From assembly GCA_022579005.1 (NCBI GenBank), contig MU401650.1, forward strand, positions 1-64,000: a DNA stretch of 64,000 bases, in the 5' to 3' direction. The notes beneath the pieces are model-generated. The model was not told the origin of the DNA and made no database searches. It saw only the letters and a program-made list of their open reading frames with translations. Every line of letters starts with the position of its first letter. Positions within the stretch are counted from its first letter, which is position 1. The position numbers were made by a program, and so were the translations under genes. The stretch comes from Poronia punctata. Its lineage: Eukaryota; Ascomycota; Sordariomycetes; Xylariales; Xylariaceae. Shown here one piece after another: positions 49,744 to 61,806 of the stretch.

Positions 49744-50244
49744 GACATCAGCCGCAATGATGGAGCAGGTAGTGGTACCTGGCCATCCTAATTCGACTGG
49801 TCGTCGGGGCGTTGCGATGGAAGACGAGGGTTCCACAGTTCAAAGCAGTTAATCTGCCACTTTATTGTTTTGCTTGGGCGCCCAGATTCCACCTGAGACG
49901 AGGCATAGCTATTTCCATACCCGCCTACCTACTTTCAAGGTTACCTTCGATTTTATCGTCGAACAAGAGAGGGGGCGAGGAGGGGTAAATAGTAATTGCG
50001 TTTAATGAAAACTCCTGGATCGTGAGGCCTGTTTATAAGCGACATTCAGCTAAGTGGTCGTACACACTTCCGCCCTTCTATCTTCGTTGCATGTCACTTT
50101 CATCGGTTTCCGAGTAACAGGTAACCTAGGTTTTAAAGAAGGTATTGAATGTTTTATTGGATGTTGATCTTTTTTTCCTAGTTCCCTGCTGCTAATATAA
50201 CAATCTGATTTATCATACCCCAATCACATCACCCTCCCACAATC
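49744..50244. other. Intergenic between convergent genes
   Basis: About 500 bases holding the 3' ends of the convergent Hsp70-like and oxygenase genes. No other gene is seen. Confidence 0.5.
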
Positions 50245-51315
50245 TTATACAGCAACTCTCCTATTCGCGGCAAATGTCTCCGACTTGTAAACACCCGCGC
50301 GGGCGTAAACATCCTTGTATTTCTGCACAACATAGTCCTCCACACTGACGGGGGCATACTTCTCATCCTCTTCCCTCTGGCGGCACTTCTCGATACACTT
50401 GATGATGAAGTCGGGGTTGCCGTTATAGTTGAACGGGATGCTGTATCTCTCCTCGCCGGATCGGTTGATGACGCGATGGACATTCGACACATACATGTCA
50501 TTTGTCCACTGCTCGAAGAGGTTGCCCATGTTGACGACATACGCGCCCTCGACAGGAGGAGCCGAGTACCAATCCTTCGCCTCGTCATCCCAGACCTCGA
50601 GACCGGCGACGTCGCCCTGAAGGAGCAGTGTGATGACACCAAAGTCGCGGTGGGCGCCGATGCCGCGCTGGAGAGCGTGCGCATCAGGGGGCTGGGGAGG
50701 GTAGTGGAGCATCTTGTAGAAGCACATGGGGTCGGAGCAGAACTCGTCGAAGAAGTCGGGTTCGTAACCCAGGCTCATTGCCGTGGCGCGCATGACTTCC
50801 TCTGTGAGATTCACGATGCGGTTCAGGTAGTCCATGCATGTCTCGCGGAAGGGGGCGCCGAGTGACTCGGGCCAGACGTTGGGGCCGTGGGCGAACTTCT
50901 CGGCTACGACTTGTGGGTGGTCCTTTGGTAAGTCGCGCGAGACGTAGTAGCCTTCTTTCAGGTCCGGGACTGTGTTGGCTTCGATCATTTGGCCGTGCAT
51001 GACTTCGTAGCCGCGGTTGTATTTGTTCTGGTTGGCTTTATTAGTCGTTTATTCACTGTTTCTTGCACGACGTGGAAAACTTACGAGAGACTTGTCGAGC
51101 TTCATCTTCTCCTCCTTGGGAAGAGCGAAGAACTCTTTCGAGATCTTGAACATCTCCTTCTGTAGACTCAGGGGAATGTCATGATTGACAATCTGGAAAA
51201 AGCCTTGGGTCATGCAAGCTTCTCGGATCTGTTTGGCGCAGTGCTCCATGCGAGCCTTGTCGCCGGACAAGAAGTCGGAGAAGTCGATGACCGGGGGTAC
51301 TTTGTTGGAAGGCAT
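50245..51315 (-). CDS. 2-oxoglutarate/Fe(II) dioxygenase, isopenicillin-N-synthase-like
   Basis: Cytosolic non-haem iron oxygenase of 337 aa. Exons 51315-51085 and 51027-50245; removing the 57-base intron gives the conserved KSLNKYNRGYE junction. The N-terminal DIOX_N region (PPVIDFSDFL..QGFFQIVNHDIP) is followed by the double-stranded beta-helix. Iron ligands are H203 and D205 (GAHRDFG) and H261 (NVHRV); the 2-oxoglutarate carboxylate would bind R271 and a Ser in RYSIPF. Related fungal proteins include Isp7-like enzymes and secondary-metabolite hydroxylases. Substrate cannot be predicted. Lies between the Hsp70-like gene and an MFS transporter, a context compatible with small-molecule metabolism. 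Confidence 0.92.
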
Positions 51316-53195
51316 GATGATAATTGTGGTTGTTCAAATAGTAAGAAGGTGTTTGTTGTTTGTTGTAGTTGTTTGTGTGTGTGTTTGTTGATGGTTTGGA
51401 TGAGAGTTGTTGAGAGAGGTTTCGACGAGACTTTATACTTGATTGCTTCCCTCAAACCGTACCTTGGAGGCGAAACCTTCTTTCCATGTTGAGCCGGGAT
51501 GCTACGATCATAGCTACCAAGTTCGTTTCGCCACTCCTCTCGAGCATACGACATGTTTGACGGGCAAAACCTCACGCTCAGAATATACTACTAGACAAGG
51601 GTTGAGTATGCAGTGACAACGAATTCAGATGATGTGGTATGTTCATCTTTACCCTTTACCCATTGAAAACCCTCAAATTCTCCTAATGGCCGTCACAACT
51701 GCCGTTCTCCCGTCGACAGGATTCGAAGTCATGATGATTGCTAAAGGACTTCCCTGATCTGGTGCATATTTCCATGTGCGATGCGTACGACAGTGAGGGG
51801 ATCAAATATGGGTTGACGTTTAGGATCTTCATGTGTCTGCGTGTGGAATCGACGAGAGTGGCAAGATGATCTCAAAGTTGCCCTGAAAGTCCGTTGTAAC
51901 GTGATCTGGCATATTCAGTCCTGGATACTACTTACTTGGATATAGGGTGACATTTGGAAACTTTACGTGATGCTGTCGAAGTGAATACCCCATATGGGTC
52001 TGACTCTGGGACTCTGGAGAAAAGGCCGACGCAGGGTCTTCTGCAACGGCAAGGGACGCTATGGGGCCTTTGATGGCGCCACCTACAAGTAGTTCTGCAT
52101 TATGTGACGTGAGTGACGGTAGGTAGGATTTTAGAACGATGCCCGTTGACGAAAAGGTGCCCTACCGGTTCGGTCTAGACAGACGCCACTTAGGTACGTC
52201 TAGGGGGTAAAGGTGTGTGGGCAAATCTCACACACCACTTCTAGGCAATATCCTTGCTAGGACTATTTTTAAGCTTAGACATGGAATTTTGATGACGCGA
52301 TATAAGCCTGACACATAGAATTCCTAGAAAAGCGTCGAGTAAAAAAACATGATTGCTGCCCCGTATGTCCTATTTTGATCATACGAAAAGCGAAGGCGCA
52401 TATAGAAAAGCTGTTACAAATGCTTGCTACTCGAGGAGCGTCACATCTTTCCTCTTTTGAATTGCGAAGAAAAGCTTATTACATAATGATTAGAATTTCG
52501 AAGCTTAACTGAAGCCGTACCGCAACCGGTTTGTGCGGAAGTTCCCGCTGAGCCGTTCCTCCGAGCAGCATGATTAAGGTTTACACTAATAACAGCCCCG
52601 AGTGGGACAAATCGTGTACCTAATAATATAGTGTTTGGTACCTAGGTTAATTGGCTCGATCTTGGCAGTTCCTCCATCGATTGAGTTGCATAGGTGTTCC
52701 TCTTGAGCGTAACAGAGTTTTGTGAGTTTTCTCTCCTGTAGATCAACGGTATGGAGATATAGTGACGCCATAGGGCCTACTCTAAGCCTTGAAAAGGACG
52801 TGAATATGCAGGCTCTTCCTCCGGTATATCATTTTGGTGAATGATAAAAGTTTAGTCTGTCGCTAGGTTAGCTTACCTTATGTAACCCGCGTATGGAGAT
52901 TGTCAAAGCGTCGAACGCTAGCAAAATAAGGTGCGTGGGAACAAGGAATCTAATTGGTGCTCCACCTGAGGTCCACCTCGGTCTCATCGAGGTCCATCAG
53001 CTGCAGCATTGCTTGTTTGTTGATAAGGATATTTGATTGGATGGCCAAGCTTTGCGGGGAGTCACATCCTTGCCCGTCGCCTCCTTTCCGCAATAAGAAC
53101 CAGGTTACGTAATACTCTATAACGAAGCTAAAGATATGCCAAGCGATTTGATCATCGCACCCTATCTGTGGCGTGATTGTCGAATTTTCCTCCCT
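51316..53195. other. Intergenic, no gene recognised
   Basis: Nearly 1.9 kb of normal-composition DNA. Includes the oxygenase promoter with a TTG/TGT-rich tract (about 51320-51395). No convincing ORF on either strand. Confidence 0.5.
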
Positions 53196-54957
53196 CTATT
53201 CTATCTCTTCCTCAACGGTCTTTTTGTGAAACTTGGATCGAGCCCTAATCTGCGGCCCGTAGTGATAAAACAACCAGGGTAACGGCGCCAAAGCCACAGC
53301 GACAAACCCCAGCACCGACGTCGCCCATGCCGGCTTGAGATTGTCGTACATCTGCCGTGAGAAAAGTGGAAAAGCAGCTCCAAAGAGCGAACGCAAGATG
53401 GCGTTAGCAGCCAATGCACTCGCAGAGAATTTTCCGTAGCAGTCGATCAAATACGACGTGATACCCAGGAACAAGAACACAAAGCCGATCCCAAAAGGGA
53501 TACCAGCCACAATGCAACTGATCCAGTGGATCGACGGTGTCGCTGTCCAGGCAAACCAGAACAACCCTATAGGGATGAGGGGCGAGAGGACGACGAGGTG
53601 TGGAAGTCGTGCCTCGGGGCGTGGTTGCCCCATCTTATTTACGTAATGAGTGTAAATGCGATTCACATAAGGCGAGAAGGCAGTAGCGATGGCCATACCC
53701 ACTCCGATGCCTACAAAAATATTATGTAAGTAAAACGATCGGCCACGAACATCGGTGTGTGTTTTTGTGTGTGTGTGTGTGTGCGTGTGTGCATGTTTGA
53801 ATACGTCGAACCTCGCCCCGGCCGGGACGGAAAATACCCGTCTTACTTACCCAAGAAGGAAAGGCCGGACAGGCCGGTTGGCCAGTGTCTGGTCTCCTGA
53901 AAGACGTACGGATACGCAGTAAAGTCCAGGTACAGAATGCCGTAGACAAATGCCATGTACAGGGACAGGAGAAACAGGATAGGCTCCGTGAAGAACATGA
54001 CGCATGGGCGGGTCAGGTTGACCTTGGCCATGACCTTGAAGTCCTGCGACGGGGGTTTCAACCCCAGCCTCGCTGCCTTTTCCTGCAATAGCTTTGGCCG
54101 GTACGTCTCAGGTAGGAAGATGAACATGGCAATGTAGATCGTCGAACTGGTAATGAGTACCAGCCAATAGTTCCTTTACTGGCGTCAGCATAGATATTTC
54201 ATATACCTGGCGAGGGGAGGATTTACACACCATCTCCATGTTGTATACTGCGAAATAAACCCGCCTACAATGGGCGATACCACCGGTCCGAGAAAACTCG
54301 CAGCGGTGAAGAGGGCGATGGGGACAGACCGGTGACTAGCAGGCCAAAGGTCTGTGAGGGAACCACCTGAGTTGGTGACTGATGGCGTGAAAAGCGTTAG
54401 CGAGTAACTGATGCAATGATTTCATAGTGAGGTGATAGAGATGCAGGGGTTAAACACGGTAGAGCAAGTTAATAGGGTCGTTCCTAGTGTAGATGGGGCG
54501 TGTAGGTAAAGCTGGCAGGTACCGTACCTGTAGGCGATCCAAAGAATCCACAGATGAATCGAAAGACCAAAAGGGCTGCTATATTCGGAGCAAGTGCGCA
54601 GCCAAGATTGAACAGAACAAACACTAGCAAGGTGGCGCGATAGATTGGGCTCCTCCCGTACATCTCGGATAGCGGAGCAAATATCAAGGGTCCTGTGGCG
54701 AAGCCGAGCAAGAACGTGGAGACGCCCAAGGTGGACACGACACGGGAGCAGCCAAAGTCGGCTGTAATGCTTGGGATGGCGGCAGTATGGATGGACGAGC
54801 AAAACGCAATCGTGGCTGTCATCCAGCACACGATCACTGTACACATCCACCTTCTAGCAGACGAGAAGTGCTGGGGATCCTCATCGTGAGATAGTGTAAG
54901 CTCCTCAAAGGTAAGGGGAGGTGAAGGCGCTTCGGGCTGTTTCTCGTCGGCGCTCAT
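53196..54957 (-). CDS. MFS transporter, DHA1 (drug:H+ / polyamine-type)
   Basis: Twelve-helix plasma-membrane exporter of 467 aa. Exons 54957-54528, 54366-54231, 54173-53851 and 53710-53196 join in frame through GT-AG introns. The N-terminal cytosolic tail ends at ARRWMCTVIVCW. The helix 2-3 loop has the DHA1 motif PLSEMYGRSP, the fourth-helix region reads FICGFFGSPTG, helix 5 carries GPVVSPIVGGF, and the central loop has PETYRPKLL, all as in the Flu1/polyamine subgroup. Intron 3 contains a CA/GT microsatellite (about 53756-53792). Likely exports small molecules or drugs. It is divergent from the amine oxidase gene across a 0.8-kb region, so the two may be co-regulated. Confidence 0.92.
53756..53792. 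repeat. GT/CA microsatellite within MFS intron 3
   Basis: Run of GT dinucleotides (plus strand) with two interruptions, lying wholly in intron 3 of the transporter gene. Confidence 0.9.
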
Positions 54958-55740
54958 CGTGACACGCGTATATGCACGATTGCTTTAGAATGACAAGGTT
55001 GGATGTGAAATCATATGGAATAGGTAGAACAACAAATATGAGAGAAGAGTTCCGGCTTAACTCCAGACGATGGATTCGACAGGGCTGATTGATTCGTTAC
55101 GACTAATTTCCAGATTAGGATAGTCTATGAATTTTCCAAGGCAGAGTGGCAGGTTTTGTTGAGAAAACCAACAATCCGCTTACCCTTTCGATTCTAACTC
55201 TCTTTCCTTTTTATTGGACAGTGGGAAACGGATTCATCCAAGATGTCTTCGAGTAAAATGTACTAAAGCTTGTATCCTTTATAAAGCATACTTTGTGCTG
55301 ACGAAGGCAAAAAGGAGATGTGATCGACGGTCGAAGACGACGTGCTTTTCCTTGTAATTGAATTGTTTACGTAAATCGAGCTGGCTTACATCCCCTGAGG
55401 GCCTTAGGGCGCTCTTGGCAAGGATGGTCGATCTGTGGATAGACTGTGGGGTGCACATCACGACATCATCTACAAATCTGTAACATCAGAGGTCAATCTG
55501 TAAATCTTTCTCAATCTCTTCACGTACCTGTTGTGAAAAGTTGGTCAGACGGCAGTTGATTTTCAGCTTCCTCTTCTCGGACTGTCGGTTGGTAATCACA
55601 TTTCCAAGGACCGAAATGTTGCCGCTTGACTTGCCCAACCGATTCTGGGCCGGGTATATATGTGAATTTACAAATCGGCCCCCCGACGTTTGTCTAAACG
55701 ATGACCGAATACCACGTTTTCCCTCCTATTCATTTCCATC
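54958..55740. promoter_or_regulatory. Divergent promoter region, MFS / amine oxidase
   Basis: About 780 bases between divergent transporter and amine oxidase. A TATATA box-like sequence lies near 55655, some 85 bases before the amine oxidase ATG. Regulators unknown. Confidence 0.45.
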
Positions 55741-57592
55741 ATGCATGTCGGTATCGTTGGAGCAGGCATTTCCGGGCTATACACAGCCTTGTTGTTACGC
55801 CGTGAAGGTCATGATGTGACCATATTCGAAGCCTCCGACAGGGTAGGCGGGCGTATTTATACTCACAGATTCACACCACAATCCAAATCAGCCGACGTCT
55901 ATTTCGAGGCCGGGGCTATGCGTATCCCCCGGTCCTCTTTGCATTCGGCCGTCTTTGACCTGATCCGCTACCTGAACACGCACGGTGCGGCCGAGAACAG
56001 GATCGAGCTCATACCCTATATCCTCGATCACGAGAACAACCGGTCCTTCTTCCAGGGCAGAAAGGGCGCTTTCCAGGATGTTGGTTGGGCGTCCCATGCC
56101 GACCTCCCAGCCGAATTCAGAGGGAAGACTGCCCAAGAGCTGCTCGGGAGTGTGGTACTTCCCTGGCTTACCATGCTGCGTCAAGATTTCGATACCGGAT
56201 TCCAAAAGGTACTCAAGTATGACGAGTATTCCTTCCGCGCATATCTTCGTGCCATCGTGGGTTGGCCTCACGAAGTAATCGACTTTGTCGAGCTACTCTG
56301 CTCCCAGACAAACCAGTATGAACTCAGTTTTACCGAGATCATCATGCAAAATCTGGATTTCGACACCAAAGACGTAAGTGAACACAACTGTCAACACGGG
56401 ACGGGACGACTTTCCCTCTCACTGTGTCCATGTATTTGCTAACACTGTATTGCAACTGGCCATCAGTGGGTGACGGTCCAAGACGGCATGTCACGGGTAA
56501 CCCAAAGCGCCGCTTCGTTGCTAGGTCCCAAGAATGTCCGGCTCAACTCTAGAATAGACAGGATCGCCCACCTGGACGACGGGAGGGTCGAGCTGCGTGC
56601 TCAGGGCCTCCATCACACCTATACGGCCGTCTTTGACTCGATCGTTGTCGCGACGCCACCCTCAGCCCTTCATGCTATCGTCGAGCGGCCCAAATGGTCT
56701 TTCTTGAAGGAACAGTCCATTCGCGGGATGCACTACGAACCCCTGTACAAGATCGGCCTGCACTTCCGCACTCGTTTTTGGGAAAAGTCGATAGTGAACC
56801 CGTGTTTCGGAGGCCAGAGCACGACAGACCTGCGCTTCCGCTGGATCGTCTTCCCCTCCAACGACGTCGGAAGCAACGGCTCGGGCGTCTTGCTTCTCTA
56901 TAGTTGGATGAGCGACGCAACTAAATGGACAGGGCTGTCCCGCTCCGAGCGCATCAAGATCTGCTTGCATGATCTGAGTAAATACTTTGCCGACGAACCC
57001 GAGGTCGACATATATGAGCAATTCATCGAAGCTTTCGACATCATGTGGGCAGCCGAGTTCTGCGGCGGTGATGGTAAGTCTTCCTTTGCCCACGTTCCTG
57101 AATAATAATAACCAGTCACTAATGGTGAAAACAGTACGTGCATACCACTGAGCCCTCGCTTTCTTCCCCATGTCCTTCTGGAAGAGCCGTGCTAATCTGA
57201 TTTGTTTTGAAGGCCATGTTTTTGCCCGGGCAATTCTCCCGCTATTTCGAGATCGCAAGAAAACGCGAAGGCAACATTCACTTCGCGGGGGAGCACTTGT
57301 CGAAGCATCATACCTGGGTAAGCAACAATGACAACCTCAGCACCCCTTTCGCTTCTGACTGCCAAGGCTAACAAAGAGGGAAAAGATCGCCGGTGCTATC
57401 GATTCGGCGCTCCGAACCACGGCAGAAATTTTACGACCAGGGGAAACCAAGCCCCTCCCCGCTCTCGGCCGCGAATTCTTGACACCGGCTGATAAGCGGC
57501 GGATGGCCAAGACGGACATCAGCTCTCGGCGCTTCAAGGCCTGCATCATTCCAAGTCATATGAACGTGCAATATGTGAAGGCGTATTCATGA
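55741..57592 (+). CDS. FAD-dependent amine oxidase / L-amino-acid oxidase, one exon junction unresolved
   Basis: Flavin oxidase that would oxidise an amine or amino acid to an imine with release of H2O2. Visible exons: 55741-56373, 56467 to about 57073, 57213-57317 and 57386-57592. The N-terminus is the FAD dinucleotide motif VGAGISGLYTALLL with EASDRVGGRIYTHR. The C-terminus has MFLPGQF and the second FAD motif HFAGEHLSKHHTW joined by a clean intron to IAGAIDSALRTT. Exons 1-2 join in phase 0 at DTKD/WVTVQDG. Between exon 2 and exon 3 the obvious donor (57074) leaves one extra base, so direct joining to the acceptor at 57213 is out of frame. Either a very short extra exon, an unusual splice site, or a one-base mutation is present. 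No signal peptide. The gene may therefore be intact or recently disabled. Confidence 0.82.
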
Positions 57593-57935
57593 GTGCGAAG
57601 CCCGGAGACTATGAGGTAGATGATGGAGTTCCAACTTTTTCTTCCAATTTATCGCGCGATTCCAGGAACGGATGGACATGTGCCAAATACAATGTGAGAA
57701 CAATGCTGCAGTTCTCGCCGCTCAAGATGACATGATTGGATCGCTGCATTATATCGTGCTCATGGCTGGAGGGGTTTTACCCTCATGTATCCTTTGCACG
57801 CTGAATGTCGGGAAGGCGTACAGGCCCGGCATTCCGATCCTACATACCGACTTAGCGGCTGAGGCGCCCTAGATAAGATGTATAAAAAAAAAAAAAAATT
57901 ATAGCCCGGACCAGGATCTTTTGATAATGTGTAAG
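57593..57935. other. Intergenic between convergent genes
   Basis: Short 3' region with an A15 homopolymer near 57884-57898. No gene is seen. Confidence 0.5.
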
Positions 57936-60169
57936 TCACCAACTTCTTGTATCGTCCGGTAATGATAGAAACCAAGTCAGATTTTCGTCCCCCGTCGACA
58001 CGTCGGGCCAGAAAAAGGCAGGCTCCTGCGCTAGGCCCGTCGCCACCCCCCCGATGTTTATAGGTTTCGTCGGAGCTTCGATTTCATCGCTTCGAACGTG
58101 CCCATTCGCCCCGTCCGATAAAACGGTGCCTACATCCCATCCCGCATAGAGCCGGCCGACATCTTCTCCGGGGTAAGGCAAAGGCTCAGTTATATATATA
58201 TCGCGGTGTGGGTCAAAAGAGGCGCCGTTCCAGTTAAAGAAGGGATCTTCCAAAGTTGAAACGCTGCTTTTTTCGTCGGTACTGATATCATGTCGTTGCT
58301 GTTTCACGGGTGTTGTGGTCTGCCCGAGTAGACGATGCAGTTGGTCAGAAAGCCCTTCGCGTTTCATAAACTCTTCGAGTGATCGTCTTTGTAGCGATTC
58401 CAATACATCGATCGCTTTATCTTTGACGTCTTGTTGTGTAATGTCTAGTTCGAATTCGAGCTTAGCTTCAAGCTCCTGTCGTAGCTTATCTGGCAGTCTC
58501 TGTTCCAGAAAGATCTGGTAGCGGTCAAGGACGTCATTGCGTCCAGTCGTTGCCGTGTCAGGATAGTCTTGGTCTATATTTACGAGAGCGTCAGAATTGA
58601 GCCCACCATCAAACTCCTGGTCGGAAGCGCTTACATGGGCTTGGGATATCCTTCGGGTCATCCTCGGGGAACAAGATCATATATATTAGTCGCCATTTCT
58701 CGGGTTCCGACTTGTTTCTGTAATTCTTGCCACGGGATTTCAGCTTGGCCTCCTGCTCCGTGTCGATCCCCTCTGAAGGCTCCTCACTCTCGAGCGGACA
58801 AGGGATTTCAGATCGCTGATGGGCTTTCAATTCGTTTAGGCTGGTATGTTCTTGACGACACCTGTTACATTGGAACTTGGGAAGTTTATGGTTGCGACAT
58901 ATGTGCTCCCTAGATAGTTTAATCAGATCAGAACAGGCTTGTCGGAACAGCGGAGAAGGGGGCATGTTACTTGATGCGGTGGACACTGGGCCAGCCAGGG
59001 CCTATGCAAGTCCTCTGACACATATATTTCTGTGGATTTCTCTTGTAGTACGGACATGCAAACCGTACACTACCGTTTGTGGCGCGTCTAGCCACCTTGG
59101 GCGTCCTGTTGTTCTCTTCCGACCCACTGTCCTCGTTCTCTGAATCCCCATCGGGCGGCGATGAGTTCCCTTTACGCTTCGGAGGACGGCGTATATTCTG
59201 TCGGCCTTTAGGCGAGCCGGTGGTCGCAGTCACATTAGAGCTGCTCACAGTGTTCGGTGGAGTCGTCGGCGAGTTCCCGTCCTGCGTTTCTGGCTGGAAA
59301 GTACCGTCGAGTTTGTGTAGTGAGTTGGCCACAACTGAAACGATTTCCTCGATGAGCTGTCGCCTTTCAGCTTCCTCCCTCTCGCCCTCAGCCGCCATCA
59401 AGGATTGGAGCGCCCAGAAGTTGTCCACGTCATGCCCAACTGAGTCCTGCGGCGTGCCATGCAGCTTAACTTTGTCTACCTTCTGTTCTCCCATTGACGA
59501 TTCTGTGGAGTGGTATTGCTTGATCGAGTGCCCTACAAGATCAAGGATTGTTCTGCCTCGGTGCAAAAGCGAAACAACAGGCACGGGCCCGGATTTCGGC
59601 CCCGGTTCGGGTTCCTTTGCCAGCATACCCGGGGAACCGCATGCTGCAACTGTGGACGACTTGCTTGTGGTGCTCGGCCCCGTAAGCGAGGAAGTAGATT
59701 GGCTTTCAGATGCTGTTCGGCCATGCTGAGGAGTTGTGGGAGCAGTAAGTGGTCTTTCAGCGCGGCGCTTGTTACGAGTATCATCGTCATCGCGACGCCT
59801 TCTGTGTGGGGTGCGGCCGGCCGGCTTCTCAGGCGATTTGCAGATGTTTAAGCTGGGGCTTGTATCCGTCGCGGGCGGGGAGGTGGTCGGTAGGGATTTA
59901 TCGTGAGAATCGTCATCCGTCCACAAGTGTAGACCAAAACTGTCTAGGGCGCTGGGACGAGGCCTGTGCGGTAAATCATATCCAAGCCGGTCGGACATCG
60001 TGCTTGCGGGTGGGGTGTTGATAGTAGAGAAGAATTCTGGTGTAGCCTGCTCGTACGGATCAGTAAGTGGTATGTAATGGGTACGATAGTAGGCCAGGTG
60101 TGAGACGTACGTGTATTTAATAGCATCTCTCCATGAGGCCTCATCTGGATTCGGTGGTCTCCACGCCAT
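57936..60169 (-). CDS. C2H2 zinc-finger protein, fungal-specific family
   Basis: Probable nuclear DNA- or RNA-binding protein of 703 aa from exons 60169-58971, 58909-58635 and 58573-57936. Residues 1-370 are mostly low-complexity, rich in Ser, Thr, Pro and basic runs (RRRRDDDD, RRPPKRKG), which could hold nuclear localisation signals. The conserved core spans intron 1: FACPYYKRNPQKY..C..CIGPGWPSVHRIK joined to EHICRNHKLPKFQCNRC..L..H, a paired Cys/His zinc-binding block known from many uncharacterised fungal proteins. Intron 2 joins DIPSPY to QDYPDTA. A charged helical segment (RQELEAKLEFELD) and a ~130-residue tail follow. Function is unknown; it could be a regulator of nearby genes, but nothing in the sequence shows it. 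Confidence 0.85.
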
Positions 60170-61806
60170 ACATTATTGGCGCGCTCTCCCCTACGCCCCC
60201 CGCAACATCTTGACTCCCTGTCGCCAAGATGTGAAGTTCACAGCATGGGTTTTGCGCCAATGCGCAGAACTTGTTTTGGCTCGTCGTGTCTGACCAAGCT
60301 GCCAAAGTCAATACCGGGCGCAGTCGCTACAGTTCGTACATATAATACTCCGGATCCAGAAATAATTGACAATGAGTTCTACTTTGTTCATTTTCTTGAC
60401 TTCCTGTAAGTGTTGGACACAAGTTAAAATTGAGACGTGATGGACAAGACAAGTCGTACGTCATGTTACACAATTTAAAGCTAAAGGGGCTGAGTCACCT
60501 TGGCTACAGCCAAATAATACCTACGGCCAATTGGGCACAGCCACAAATCCGCATCAAGTGTTACCCAATTCTCGTCTTGACCACCACACAACAATTTCCC
60601 TAGGTTTATGGGGCTTTGGTATAGCAAAGAAGTATAACACTTGAAGTATGGTGTTAGGAATTTGAACTTTAGTTGAGAAAGCCGGAACGTGTGTAGGCGA
60701 GGGCTTTCAAACGTTGCCGGCAAAAAGAAGCGAACTTTTGCAAACAACTATGGCGCAATATAAGAGCAAGAACGCATTGTAAAGCAGGAACATGTGTCAA
60801 GAAGCAACGCGTATATTGTCATAGATAAAGTATATACTGAGAACTCCAAATGCGCAGTACCTATTCAACGATTGCGGCTTGCCCAACGGTCGCTAGGAAA
60901 AGTAGTTCCAGGTAAGATGACAAAGACAGTAATGACATTAAAACTTGAGCACTATTAAATAAGTATACATATTCGAAGCAACCGCGTACGAGTAGGATGT
61001 TGTTATCAAAAGCGGCGATACGTAATGCAGAAATGCCACTCAGGTTCAAGTCGCGCCGGACGCGTCCCGTAACGTGCCCGAGTTTTAATATTACCTACAA
61101 CTCGGTCTAGGCCTAAAAGCAAGAACTCGTGCGCTTCGTAGCCGTCTGACGGGGCCGGGGAAAGCGGGCGACAGGGGCAACATGAGTAACCCAGCCGCCG
61201 ACCCTGTTACATTTGTAATTGTAATATGCCACGCTATCGCGTCCAACAATCAATATTTCCCAACAGTCCTGCCCGCCTCCCTATGCGGACAACAAGCGGG
61301 ACCTGCTCCCTAACCCCACTACCCCGCGCCTATCAGGGACGAAATATACATGTAATTACGTAGCTCGTTAAGGTCTCAACGGACTTGGCATCAACCCCCG
61401 GTTTGGTAAGTTTGTAATCTTCCGTAATTAACCAAACGAGAATGCGGTGCCTAGGTAATCGTCGGTGACTTTTCGAATGGAAATATGAGGTTGGCCTAAA
61501 GGTAACCAGGAAATAAAGATCTAAGTTCTTTTAAATATGTTCGTTATGTAGGTACATGTATGTACCTGCGTACCTACCTTATCTTAGGCATCTCCCAGGT
61601 CTACTGTGGGGCAATGCACGTACCTACTCGTAACGCACCTACACGTGTGTACGTGCCTGAACCGATGCCCGATTAACAGTTGAAGCCATCATAACATTAT
61701 TTCTCGGAAGCACACAAAGCTTAAAAAGTTTTTCATATCCTCTTCCATCTCCGACTTCCGCCCCTCCGTATCGCCAAATCAAAACGCCGGTAAGAGGCAA
61801 TTCAAG
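60170..61806. other. Intergenic, no gene recognised
   Basis: About 1.6 kb. An ORF at 60481-60747 on the minus strand lacks recognisable features. Near 61550-61655 there is a dense run of GTACCTAC/GTAGGTAC and ACGTACCTAC motifs just upstream of the HAD gene; this may be promoter architecture or simple repeat. Confidence 0.5.

Noticed and set aside
56662..57258. 198-codon minus-strand ORF over the amine oxidase
   Set aside because: Antisense shadow; the plus strand carries the flavoprotein sequence.
60481..60747. 88-codon minus-strand ORF
   Set aside because: No signal, domain or splice support; possibly a fragment of an old repeat but not demonstrable.
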